Below are positions 22,330 through 35,002 of a DNA stretch of 49,419 bases, in pieces (positions within the stretch are counted from its first letter, which is position 1; each line of letters opens with the position of its first letter). A model generated the notes under the pieces. It searched no databases. It worked only from the letters and a program-made list of their open reading frames with translations, and was not told where the DNA came from. The stretch spans positions 1 to 49,419 of the forward strand of contig NW_026516419.1 of NCBI RefSeq assembly GCF_025602895.1, written 5' to 3'. The DNA comes from Polychytrium aggregatum. Lineage: Eukaryota; Chytridiomycota; Chytridiomycetes; Polychytriales. Made by a program: the position numbers and the translations under genes.

Positions 22330-25026
22330 GACTGACTGTAGGCCCCAGCGAGCAAGCCGTGCGATTGTTTCCCGTCTTCGTTGGCAATCTCTTTGTTGGT
22401 TTGGGAAGCACAGTCTTGAATACACTCGGTCGATCTCCTGTGGCGATGATCGACTGGCATACCGAGATCATGTTCCGTGAGGCATTGATGTCTCGATGTG
22501 TTTGTGTGATGCATTAACTCGACTCTCAGGACAACTCCATGGTGAATCGATATCAAGATGCTCGGGTGACTCAAGTCGCTTGAATTCCCGGCAGTGTGAG
22601 CACACCTGGGATGTGTTGAACTCGTTCACCGAGCACACATGGATCTTGGAGACGGATCGGTCTGGTGGTCGTCTCTGGTGGTGGATGAACTGCTCAAAGT
22701 ACTTGGCGAACCTGAGTCTCCGTGGGCTGGAAGCATATCCCTTCCCTTGCTTCCAGGATGCATTCCCAAAGACAATCACCACTTCGGTCTCCTTTGGTGC
22801 CTGGTCGATGACTTGCTTGCACATCTCGTGGACAGTGCGCTGTCGCTTGCTGTGGAGATCGAGTCGCTTGAATCGCCGTCGCCGGGTCAGGCTGAAGTAC
22901 AGCTGTTTGTCCAGCATGTCTCCATCGAACACATGGCGAATGTATCGCAGGAAGGAAGACACCCCGGGGATCTTGGGACTTGGTGTGGTGCTCATCCATT
23001 GCTGCAGACCAAGGATCTTGTGGGTGCTCTGGATCCACTTGGTCGCCTGGGTGGTGCCACATCAATGCTGGTACTCCTTGTTGGAGAACGACACGATCTT
23101 CTCGTTGGCACGCTGTGCCTTGGTCACCTTGACACCGTCTTGCTCCTGGATGGATGGTTGACCGGGTGCCCGAATGACAGCGGTGAAGATCGATCCCACA
23201 CCAGGGTCGATCCCGATCCATGTGGTCCGAGAGTCGTCGATGGGACCGACCCTGACCTGGATCCTCTGCTCGGGAGTGAGTGCGCTCGCCTTGTCGTCCT
23301 TGTCTGTGGGTTCTGGCTTGACATCAGGATCCTTCTTCTCCAGGATCTTGTATCTGAGCGTGGTGATCGAGCACCCGACTCCATCGGTGGTGATCTCGCA
23401 ACCAAAGAGCTGCTTTCCCTCCTCCCTGGCATCAAAGAGTCTCGGATCCAGCTTGAAGTTGGTCTGCCAGAAGGTCTCTTGCTTGGTGGTGTCGTTGACC
23501 TTGGTCTTCAGGTCGTCCCACTTGAGACCAGTGCCAGTCTGGTATCCAAGGATTTCCCACAGTGCTTTGGTGTCGAGCTTGATGTACTTGGCTCGGGCAT
23601 CGCAGAGCGGGACCAATGTGCACTGTGCTCGAGGGATGTTGAGACGCTTCTTGGTCTGGGCAAGCCGGTCGGTCAATCGCTTGATCCGCTTCGTGTTGAC
23701 AGTGATCTGCTTGCACACCTCCTCGTGCTGGGTCTGGAGATCTTTGAGTCTGTCAGCCCCGATGTGGTGGATGGGTTGACACATCTCTTCGTTCAGTCGC
23801 CCACGCTCTCCTTTCAGATCATCGGTATCCCTCGCGAGCCTGGGAATGATCATCTTCTGAAAGACCACCATGAAGAGGGCCTCCTTCAGGTGGGTCAGGC
23901 GAGAGACCTCACTGGCCAGAATTGGTACGACTTTGTACAGGTCCTGGTGGCTTTCGTACCGAAACTCATACAACTGGTCGGCATGGTGGGCGTAGGCTCT
24001 CTTCAGATCAACGAGGAGTGTCTTGGAGAGGGGATTCTCCATCAGCTTCATACACTCATCGACGTGTGTATGACGTTTCACATCCTTGGGAGCAACCAGG
24101 ACCAGATTGCAGAATCGACGGAGGAGAGACCAGTACCGATCGAGAATATGGGTCTCGCAGTTGACTGCATAGGTCTTGACAGCCAATGTGAGGACCTGTG
24201 ACCCAGTACCCTTTGGAAGGGACACTGGAGGCAGGATACACGATTCACTCCATGTACTTCGATACAGCTCATAGGTATCGAGGATGTGCCTGTCATCTTC
24301 TGGGGTGTTTGTCCTGACACCCACTGTTCCTGTCTGCACCATATTGAAGCACTTTCGAACAAACGCGGGTTCACTCGACGACACGGTGGGGAGAGTGATA
24401 CCCTTGTCCAAGCACCGCCTGAGATGCAGCTCCAGGAGACGAGATGCTTCGTACTGCACTTGAGTCATGGCTCGGACAGTCTCCTCGATCTTGTCGTGCA
24501 AGGCATCGTTCTTGATGATGGCATCGAGGGTGCACTTGACGGTGGAGTACTCGGCCTTGACTTGCTCGTTTGGGCCACAGGCAGGCAGGGTAGAGCTCCA
24601 GAGTGGGTTCTTCTTGGTACACAATGAACTGCTGCTTTTGGCATGACCCACTTGCTTGCACGTGGCACATACAGGGACCTTGGGTGCTTGGCTGACCATT
24701 TCAGCGACCGAGGCAGAGCCAGAGGCAGGGCTGCTGTCGACTCTGGCTGTGCACTTCTTGGTGAAGGGTCTGACGTGGTTGGTCAATCCACAGGAGGGGC
24801 ATGATTTGATGACGGGCTTCTTGGCCACAGGAGAGTCATTGGGTGATCCTGGGTCGGGGTCGGGGGTGCCTTTCTCTTGGGAGCCATCTGGCGAGAAAAT
24901 AGCGACGATGGCTGGTTCTGCCCTTGGGGAAGAAAGAATCTCCTCAAAACCAGCGCATTTTGGGCTGGCAGAGATACTGTGCAGTGGCGTCCTTGATTCA
25001 GATCCAGAAACGCATCGCTCGCTCAA
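22330..25026 (-). mobile_element. Fanzor-bearing element
   Basis: The unit is defined by the Fanzor coding region plus about 140 bp of 3' sequence (22330-22467). Part of that sequence (about 22350-22440) is also present in the relic at 4632-4715. Homology beyond the stop codon shows that the element extends past the apparent ORF end. I could not see terminal inverted repeats or a target-site duplication, so both boundaries are approximate. The left limit could lie closer to the tRNA cluster. Confidence 0.7.
22468..24887 (-). pseudogene. Fanzor (eukaryotic TnpB-like RNA-guided nuclease), disrupted
   Basis: One minus-strand frame from 25026 to 22468 (853 codons) carries Fanzor features in order. 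Two zinc knuckles C-X2-C-X4-H-X7-C lie at 24801-24619. A helical middle region follows (about 130-560). RuvC-I is TTWIGIDPGVGSIFTAVI (Asp at 23208-23206). RuvC-II/zinc region has FGNASWKQG, then VNEFNTSQVCSHC (Glu near 22623). The end is WSCPESRVNASHKHI. Defects: TGA in frame at 23064-23062 (context CAT TGA TGT, compatible with CGA to TGA). The second CxxC is incomplete. ESRVNAS stands where RDVNAS is expected, so the RuvC-III Asp is missing. The frame has no early ATG. ATG at 24887 begins MAPKRKAP in the +1 frame, suggesting a start-proximal frameshift. Probably inactive, recently dead. Published fungal Fanzors, including one from the chytrid Spizellomyces, are RNA-guided DNA nucleases. Confidence 0.88.
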
Positions 25027-25472
25027 TCAGTCGTGGGAAGACATCTTGTCAAGGTGAGTCTTGCCTGATAGCCAAACGACCATGTCATCTCGCTGACACA
25101 CAGCCACGCTTGACTAGGTTTCCAACCAGAGAGATTCAGATGGTGGTGGTTCTTGTCCGCAATCGGAGTGGAGCTTCCAACAATGATACAATTGGTCATT
25201 CCTCCACACCAATTGCCCACCACCACCGTCAATCGGCTCAAGGTGATACCAAATGCCGTCAACCGACCATGGCCGGATTCCAACTTTTGCTGCGCCACAT
25301 ACAACGTGACTTTCAGGTGACCGAGATGAGCAGCCGCGAGGGGCCGGAAAAAATTGATAGTGTGAGGCGCCCTCATCCAACCCGCTCGCCCGCCCCATCG
25401 ACCACTCACAGCCAGCCCTCCCTGGCACAGGCCATCTCGCTGTTCCTCTCTTGGCCCCCCCCTTTCAACGTC
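25027..25472. other. Divergent region between Fanzor and NF-YC
   Basis: Contains the NF-YC 5'UTR/promoter (CT-rich just upstream of its ATG) and possibly the Fanzor promoter or element edge. No gene recognised. Confidence 0.45.
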
Positions 25473-27292
25473 ATGTCTGACCACCACCCGCACCACCCCG
25501 AGAGCACCCCCATGGACGGCTCCTCCGGCACAGTCTCGGCCCTGCCAGGCGGCGCACTCGATGGACCCACTCTCGCCAATCTCCCGGATTCGCAGCAGCA
25601 GGTCAACAGCATGGTGGCGGCGTTCTGGGAGGAGCAAGTGAAGATCATGAACGAAGGCAAGCATGACTTCAAGTTCCACCAGTTGCCGCTGGCTCGCATC
25701 AAGAAAGTCATGAAGTCTGACGAGAACCTCAAGGTCGGGACCGGTGGTGTGGTGCTGGCTTGGGTGCTGGCTCGGTCCTGTGCATGCCCTGCTGCGGATA
25801 CGGCAGAGCGAGCTCATGTGTCTCGAAATTGGCCAACCACCAAACACCAGGCCGCAGAGTTGTGGGCCGATAGCGATCCTCATAAGGCATTGCCGGGTTG
25901 CTGGGCACCCGAGGCTACGACCTCCCTCCTTGGGTTATGATCGCTTGCCTAACCTGCTTCTTTCGGACATCTGTCGTCTTTGCTTCATCTGCAACCGGAT
26001 TGATCTCTGCCGCGGCGATCCCATGCGTCGGTGTCCTCCCTGGACTCACTCGCATCCAGAACATGGTACGCCGGTTTCTCTCGCCCGCCAACGATATCTA
26101 GCATGCACTATCCTCGGCGGTCGGCTCTCTCAAGTACCATCTATGCGCTCGCTCAGCGGATGCGTTGCTGACATCCAATATCCGTGCCCTCCCACTATCG
26201 CAGATGATCAGCGCCGAGGCGCCACTTATTTTCTCAAAGGCGTGCGAGATTTTCATTCTGGAGCTCACGATGCGCACCTGGATCCATGCCGAGGAGAACA
26301 AGCGCCGCACGGTTCAGAAGAGCGACGTCGCTTCCGCCGTTAGCAAGGCCGATGTTTATGACTGTGAGTTTGCTCAGCCAGATATCCATTTAGACCACGC
26401 GAGTGAACTAGCAATGTGTCGCTTGGGCTCCGAAAGCACAGACGACTGACCTCTGCATTTGTCAAATAGTCCTGATCGATATTGTTCCTCGCGAGGAAGC
26501 CACCAAGCCCTCGACCTCCAAAGTGAGTCGATGAAATATCTCGCTGACACCACGAGCCGGGCAAACTGCATGCGGGCATTCCTAGCTTGCATCGCGATGC
26601 TTCGCTGACGGTGGCCGTGTTTGATGATGTAGGAACCTGGAATGAGCCAATTTGCCAACTACTATCCCCCCAACGCGCCCGCTTATGGTGTGGTACGTCA
26701 TCTCCGCGTATCAGATGCAAAAACGGGCCACGTTGTGATCCCAAACGATGCGGTATCCTCGATCCACTGCCAAAGTGTCGTCGCGCCCGCGTGAAATCTG
26801 CCTGACGATGAAGCATGCTGGCACAGCTCATTAACCGACGTCGACTTTGCCTGTGTTGGTGATGATGTTGCAACAGCCGATGGGTGCGGCGGAGCAGCAA
26901 CACATGCTCCTCTCCGGGTTTCCGGGCAACCCTCAGGTACGATAGCAATGCATATACCCATACGACCGGATCCGGCTCCGATGTACGCATGGACTGGGTC
27001 TCAGTTGGCGTTGCTCACGGCCGCTCGGTCTTGCGAATCACAGTTCCCTCGCCAAATGTACAGCAATGACGACCACGGACCAGGCGGTGTCGGAGTCGGC
27101 AGTTCGCACGATAATGCACAGCAGTTCTATCTGCAGCAGTACCAGCAGCTGCCTGGTGCAGACCATACCAAGGCGCACCATCACCCGGCACAGTACGGCC
27201 GAGGTCTCCACCCCTCACAACACATGGCTCCGCAACATCACCCTGGTGGCTACCCCACTGGCGATGGCAACCCGCCCGACTCCAAAGTCTAG
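25473..27292 (+). CDS. HAP5: NF-YC / HAP5 subunit of the CCAAT-binding factor
   Basis: Six exons close in phase to 280 aa: 25473-25733, 26204-26363, 26470-26522, 26633-26692, 26877-26936 and 27044-27292 (TAG). The histone-fold region is highly conserved: [37 protein letters not shown] joined to [20 protein letters not shown], then [15 protein letters not shown]. It pairs with NF-YB and binds CCAAT boxes with NF-YA in the nucleus; that role is family knowledge. The C-terminal tail is rich in Gln, His, Pro and Gly, as in activation domains. The first donor is the weak GTCGGG, but the join is fixed by the conserved protein. It has its own promoter facing away from the Fanzor. Confidence 0.95.
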
Positions 27293-28277
27293 ATTGCAGC
27301 CCAACAGGTCCAACCGATCGGAGAAACCCTCTGCCCAGCCAGTGGACGGCCATTTTGGATGGGGGCGCTTCGCATTGCTGTCCACTTTCCCGGTGTATTT
27401 CTCAGGCGTGATATATTCTTTCGATTCCCTCCCGCGTATCAGTAGCATCTCCAGGAAGGAGACGAAGGGAGGGAGCGTGGGCCATCTGGATTGCGTGCGG
27501 CATGGACGTGGTTCTTTGGCAGCTCGCATCGATGGAGCCTCATTTGGGCCGCCTCTGCGGCTGTTGCTGCCATCATTGGCTGATGGCGGGCTGCTGAGCA
27601 ACACGGCCCTGAATACAGAGTCCATATCCACGCTGTCTACGATGCTGCGATGCAACTGCGATGCTGCTGAACAGCACGCTGAACAACACGGGCCGATGAG
27701 CTTGATCCGGCTGCCCGTGAGCGAGCCTGTTGGCGGTGAGTCACGGGCCGCCCTGCACTCGAATGCTCGGCTCCTCGCTGGCTGGGTGGATCGATCCGGC
27801 TGCGCATGAGCCATATGATGCCCATTGTGAGCAACATCACAAGCCTGTGTGCGAGCCCGTGACTGTGCAGTGTGATGCAAATGTCATACAAGAGATAAGC
27901 AACGCCAAGCCGCCGACACTGAGACAGCGGGCACTCCCAACAGCAGCAACAGCAGCAACAGCAGCAGTTGTGTTTGTGCTGCGCACACCCGCCTTCCCGA
28001 TTTGTTCTCCTTGGATCTTGTCCGCCCCCGCCAGCGGCACCCGCCAGGCCCTATCGATCCAGCCTCGCTCTGCCGTTATCTTGCTCTTTGCCGCCGTGGT
28101 CGATCTTGGTTGACTTCGTCTTGGTCTTGGTCTTGGTCTTGGTCTTGGTCTTCGTCTTGGTCTTCGTCTTCGTCTTCGTCTTCGTCTTCGGTGCTGCCTT
28201 TGTGTGCACCTCTCGCAGCCGCCCAGCAACGACTCTTCACTCGGCAACGACTCTTCCCCCCCCCCGATCCACTCCAC
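27293..28277. other. Intergenic between NF-YC and THR1
   Basis: A short CAG/CAA tract (about 27940-27967) and a hexanucleotide repeat (separate entry) lie here. No gene recognised. The end is the THR1 promoter/5'UTR. Confidence 0.5.
28114..28190. repeat. Hexanucleotide repeat (GTCTTG/GTCTTC)n
   Basis: About 12 units of GTCTTG then GTCTTC end about 90 bp upstream of the THR1 ATG, probably within its 5'UTR or promoter. On the minus strand it is purine-rich. Confidence 0.85.
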
Positions 28278-29440
28278 ATGGCCCCCATCAAAACCATCAA
28301 GATCCGAGTCCCGGCCTCGACGGCCAACATCGGCCCTGGCTTCGATGCCCTCGGCATGGGCTTATCCATGCACCTCACCCTTGTCGTCACCATTCCAGCT
28401 TCATCGGAACCTGCCTCGGGCATCACACTCTCATACGAAGGCGATTCGAAGCAGAAGGTCTCGCTGTCGCCAGAATCCAATCTGATCACCCGCACGGCGA
28501 TGTATGTCGCCGCCGCTTGTAAATCGGCCCTCCCTCGATCAATGCACATCCACATCGACAACCCCATTCCCCTGGGCCGCGGCCTCGGCAGCAGTGGAAG
28601 CGCCGCCGTGGCCGGCGTTTACTTGGCCAACGAGGCTGCGCAACTTGGCCTCAGCCGAACTCAGATGCTGGATTTCTGTCTTTTGATCGAAGGTACGACC
28701 CAGACATGCTCCGGCTGTGTGTCGCTCGATGACCATTCAATGCCCGCTTGACTTATCAACCGCCAATGTCGTCTTGCACTCCCTAACCAACCGTAGGCCA
28801 CCCTGACAACGTCGCCGGATCGCTGCTCGGCGGATTCGTCGCCTCGTACATGCGAAACCTGCCCGATCCAAAGCTCCGGGAAAACCCCCTGGCTCTCAGC
28901 AGCTTTGACCAGTACGACTTGATCCCGGTGCCGCCCAAGACCGGCTACGGTGTGTACATGCCGCTGGAGATCTCGCCCAAGGTCAAGGTCGTTGTGGCCA
29001 TCCCCGAGTTTGAGCTGCCCACAAAGCTGGCCCGCGAGGTGCTCCCGACGGCATACAGCCGCGCCGATGTCATCTTCAACTTCCAGCGGCTCTCGGTGCT
29101 GACCCACGCCCTGGCTGCCGAGACCCCAAGAGCCGAGGTGGTCTACGAGGCCATGCATGACAAGATCCATCAGCATTATCGTCAGCACCTTGTGCCCGGC
29201 CTGCCCGAGATCCTCTCGATGAGGCCGGAACAGTTCCCCGGCCTGCTTGGTTTGGCCATGTCCGGAGCCGGCCCCACTGTTCTCGCCATCGCCATCGACA
29301 ACTTTGAGGCCATCGGCAAAGAGATGAAGCGGATCTTTGCCTCGCACATCGGACCGGATGGCCAGCCCATTCAATGCCGGTTTGAGATCCTGGACGTCGA
29401 CCATGATGGCGCCACATGTGAAACCAGTGTCGTGGCTTGA
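28278..29440 (+). CDS. THR1: Homoserine kinase
   Basis: Two exons (28278-28692, 28797-29440) join to 352 aa, typical for the enzyme. It phosphorylates homoserine with ATP in threonine biosynthesis (cytosol; established for the family). GHMP-kinase features are visible. The N-terminal motif is VPASTANIGPGFDALGMGL. The ATP-binding Gly/Ser loop is PLGRGLGSSGSAA (about 98-108). HPDNVAGSLLGG follows the intron. The C-terminal motif is MSGAGPTVLAI. The intron has a CTAAC branch site shortly before CCGTAG. The start ATG immediately precedes the conserved KTIKIRVPAS. Confidence 0.97.
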
Positions 29441-30097
29441 ATACCCGCGAACCTCCCTGACTCTCTCCGATGCATTAAATGCGCCTCCCCCCCCCTCCAC
29501 GTAGAAGGTTAAGATCCTGGCAGGTCGCTGTGCGGTGGGTGTGCTGTGGGTCAAATCTCCCCCAGTGCGTCGACCCGGCCAAGCCGGCCAGCAGCAGGCC
29601 AACTCCCATGTATTCTTTCGGCTTGATCAAATTCAATGTGACATTCTCTTGCTGGCACCGAATGGGTTGGATGTGCGGGCTTTGTGAACCCGTGTGAATC
29701 GGTGGAACTCCCCTGTCGGGCGATGGAATTCCACCCAGAGCATCACGCCTGCATCGTCCAGCGCCGATGCACAAATGCATGAGCTCTCCGTGCGCCATTG
29801 GTGCGCCCTCAGCACGCCCTTCCCCCGGCGCGTGCCCGTTCATCGCTTTTCCAGCTTCTCCATTGGCCCAAACCATGTGGGGGTCAGCCTTCCGCACGCC
29901 CGGATTGCCCGCCACGCCGACCGGCTGCTGGTCGCTCGGAGCCGGCTGGCCTGCCCCGCACCCTCATCTGCATCTGCATCTGCATCTGTGTCCGCTGTTC
30001 TTGGCTGGCCTGCTCGGATCTCGTCTGGCGTCCCCGCTGCTGTCGCTTCCTTCCAGCTCGAGTTAGCTCCAAGGCACCTCCTCTCGCCTAAACAGCC
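29441..30097. other. Intergenic between THR1 and the NRAMP gene
   Basis: A short (GCATCT)n run lies at about 29966-29990. The rest is presumably THR1 3' flank and transporter promoter. No gene recognised. Confidence 0.45.
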
Positions 30098-32012
30098 ATG
30101 GCAGACGACTCACACAGCACACATATCGAGCCCGGCCCGGCGCCTCGCAAGAGCGTGCTTCTTCGTTCCGAACTGCGGTCATGGATCAAGACGCTGGTGG
30201 CATTCATGGGCCCCGGATACATCGTTGCCGTGGGCTACATGGGTATAGAATCACATGTCTTTCGCACCAGCCTTGCGCTCTGTTGCCCTTGCCGCCAACG
30301 TGGCCACTAACACCGTGGTTCCTCCGTCGCTTGATGGACGCAATCAGATCCTGGGAACTGGGCAACCGACCTGCAAGGTACCGCCATCGTTTGCACTGCA
30401 GCCCCGTGTCCACCGGTGAAGAGAGCTGTGCTGCATTGGCCGATTCACTCAACTGACTTTCTGCTCAACCCACATCACAGGCGGATCCGTTTATCAGTAC
30501 AAGCTTCTATTCATCATCTTCCTTTCAAACGTCTTTGCCGTGCTGTTCCAGAGCCTCTCGGCCAAGATTGGAATCGTCACGGGGCGCGACCTCAGCCAGC
30601 TCTGCCGCAAGCATTTCCATCCCTGGCTCAACTACATCCTGTATTTCGTCGCCGAGGTCGCCGTGATGGCCACCGATCTGGCCGAGATCATTGGCGCGGC
30701 CATCTCGCTCAAGCTGTTGCTGGGCATCCCTCTGATCGGCGGCATCATTCTCACGACCTTGGATGTCTTCCTGGTCCTGGTCACCTTCCAGGCAAAGTAC
30801 ATGCGGATCTTTGAGTTCATCATCATCGTGCTGGTTCTGATGGTTGGCATCTGCTACGCCGTGCTCCTGAGCCAGAGTGCCGCTTCCGGTGTCGATGTAC
30901 TCAAGGGCTACCTGCCTCTCGACTCGACCATCTTCACCGATCCCACGACACTTTACGTTGGCATGAGCATTCTCGGGGCCACCGTCATGCCTCACAACCT
31001 CTTCATCCACTCGAGGCTCGTCCAGTATCGCTCGCCGCGACAAGACGAATCCGAGCCCGACGAGAGTCTGGACAGCCCAGGCGTGTCCGCCGACCGACGG
31101 AGCGCCGATCGGATAGATCAGATCACAACCATCGAGGACGGGGCCAGAACCGCTGCTGCCTCTATCCGCAGCAGCGTCCGCTCCAAGGAAAAGCTCTCCA
31201 CGCTTGTTGATGGCACCATCCGCGCATCTGACCCTCTAGAGACGGACCTCCGGGACGGCTCTGCACACAGCTCCGAGTTTGTCGAGAGAATCAAGAGCAC
31301 CCTGTCCTTTACTATGGTCGACTCAGCCATCGCCCTCACTTTTGCTCTCTACGTGAACTCTGCCATCCTGATCGTCTCGGCTGCACTGTTTTACTCCAAG
31401 AACCAGCAAGTGAGCGACATTCCGTCGGCCTACAACCTGATTAAGACGGCGATTGCTCCATGGGCCGCAACCCTCTTTGCCTTTGCGCTTTTCTGCGCCG
31501 GCCAGTCGTCCTCGATCACGGGCACGCTTGCTGGACAGATCGTCATGGAGGGTTTTCTGAAGCTCAAATGGCCAATGTGGGCACGACGCCTGACTACCCG
31601 TGCCGCCGCCTTGATCCCGGCCGTGGTCGTCGTCATCATCAAAGGGGATGCTGGCATCAACGACCTCTTGGTGCTGTCTCAAGCCATCCTTTCGGGGTGC
31701 CTACCCTTTGCCCTGTGGCCGCTGCTGTGGTTTTCATCGTCGAAGCATATCATGTCGATCCGCGTCAAGAGCATGAATGGTTTGTGTATCGATATGTCTG
31801 GCGAGTGCTGGGTTGGACTGGCCACACTCCATATGCCAACAGCCACTCATCTTGCTCATTAACTCTGCTGGGCTTTTGTCACAGGCGCGGCTGAATCGTC
31901 AAAGAGCTTTGCCAGTTCGTGGTTCATCACCATCTTCACCTTCCTGTCGATCCTGCTGATCACCGGCCTGGATATTCTGATGATCTATCAGGCCATTGCT
32001 GGCACTCCATAG
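30098..32012 (+). CDS. NRAMP-family divalent metal (Mn/Fe) transporter
   Basis: Four exons (30098-30242, 30348-30377, 30481-31779, 31885-32012) close to 533 aa. Metal-site motif 1, DPGNWAT (about 49-55), is made by joining exon 1 to a 30-nt microexon. Metal-site motif 2 is GATVMPHN (MPHN about 228-231). About 11 hydrophobic segments follow the NRAMP layout. A charged Ser/Asp/Arg-rich loop (about 240-315, PRQDESEPDESLDS and on) lies between TM segments and may hold regulatory phosphosites. Fungal relatives (SMF1-3) move Mn2+ or Fe2+ with protons at the plasma membrane, endosome or vacuole; which one cannot be told here. The last donor is GTTTGT. Confidence 0.95.
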
Positions 32013-32547
32013 CCTCGAGCATGTCCACTGATAGCAACACGATGTCTGTATATAGCTTGTCAAGCAGAAGGAGAACCAAGCTCTCCCGATGTCTCCCAGA
32101 GTAGCCGTCGGTACCGCTGAAGAGGATCTTTGCCAATCGTGGCTGCTGTTGTCGCCAGCGTGCATCCAGTGGCGTCCGCCCCGCGATTTTGGCATGTAAT
32201 CTATTCCTTTCTTCGTCAATTCAGTCGAGCTTGGCACAGGGGTTCTGCTTGAAGTGGGCGGAGTCGAGGTCGGCCTTCTCTCCCACGATCGACATGGAGG
32301 GCGGAGGGATGCTCCAGCGATCCTCCACGAACCAGACCCTCGTGCTGCTTTACAGTTTTACATCATAGCGGCATGTCGGCAAGACACGATGGTGTCATGG
32401 CAATCGAATCTTATCCACGATCCATCGCACGGTCATCCACGTAGCGACACTCGTGAACGTCCTCGATTGGCGGTTGTATATTCGAGATCAAGAACAACCA
32501 CGATCAGCGGGCGCAACGCGGCTCATAACATAGCGCCATATCCGCAT
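32013..32547. other. Convergent intergenic region
   Basis: Between the stops of the NRAMP gene and BNA6. Holds their 3' flanks; nothing else recognised. Confidence 0.5.
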
Positions 32548-34336
<1,789 letters not shown>

Positions 34337-35002
34337 GATGGTGACGGCAGGCAGCGCAGACGATCTGTGTGTATTGATGGGGCCGACGGATGTTGATGGA
34401 GGTTGGAGATTGACGGAAGCCGCTGGGCACCCGTGGCTGGGATGTTCTCTTCCGACCCGTTTTCCGGCTCATCGCTCCCACGTGCCTTGGGTAGCCGTTT
34501 GCCTGTGGCCCATTTTGCAAACAGAACATCGCCAGTCACTCTGGTGGTTCATCTCTGCCACCATCTCTGCCACCATCGCTACCACCATCTCTGCCACCAT
34601 CGCTACCACCATCACTATCGTTGGCCGTCAACGCCAAACCCATGGGTGTGGTCGATATCTCCAGGTCGCGATGGAACGGCACTGTGGGCATGCTCCAGCG
34701 GTGTCGAAATGAGAGTCGATGCATGGCTATGGCCTTGTGGGTTATCGAGTCAAGTTGATGCACTATATGGCAGCCATGTCGGATTCAAAAGTGGTGTGGG
34801 CAGTCTCGGTGGACACACTCGGCGAACATGCTCATGGACAGCGCACAGTCCTCGAAAGCAGCATGCGCCGTTCATCGTGTCGGAGCCGGCGAGGATGAAA
34901 AGCCCGCCCTCGCCCGCTGCCAGTGGCCGGAGGGCATATTCAATGATCACGAGCAGCTTTTGTTGCCTGCGCCGTCGGCAATCGTCTTGAGCACGGCAAA
35001 TC
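34337..35002. promoter_or_regulatory. Shared upstream region of BNA6 and CDK20
   Basis: The two genes are divergent and their start codons are 666 bp apart, so promoters must lie here. A degenerate 12-bp tandem repeat (about 34550-34617, CATCTCTGCCAC / CATCGCTACCAC units) is the only visible structure. Confidence 0.5.
34550..34617. repeat. 12-bp tandem repeat
   Basis: Alternating CATCTCTGCCAC and CATCGCTACCAC units, about five to six copies, upstream of both BNA6 and CDK20. Confidence 0.85.

Noticed and set aside
23040..23075. TGA in the Fanzor as an intron, selenocysteine or reassigned codon
   Set aside because: The only GT...AG pair spanning it would be about 28 nt. Several genes here end in TGA, and no SECIS-like context is seen.
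22694..23221. Minus-strand ORF overlapping the Fanzor RuvC region in another frame
   Set aside because: Considered as a frameshifted continuation after the TGA, but Fanzor homology continues in the original frame, so this is a shadow.
22639..24201. 520-codon plus-strand ORF opposite the Fanzor
   Set aside because: It is antisense to a clear protein domain and shows Leu/Val/Gly/Asp-rich composition typical of a reverse shadow of coding DNA.
28002..28751. Extended plus-strand ORF starting before THR1 with Trp/Ser repeats
   Set aside because: The extension is translation of the hexamer repeat. The conserved enzyme begins at the ATG at 28278.
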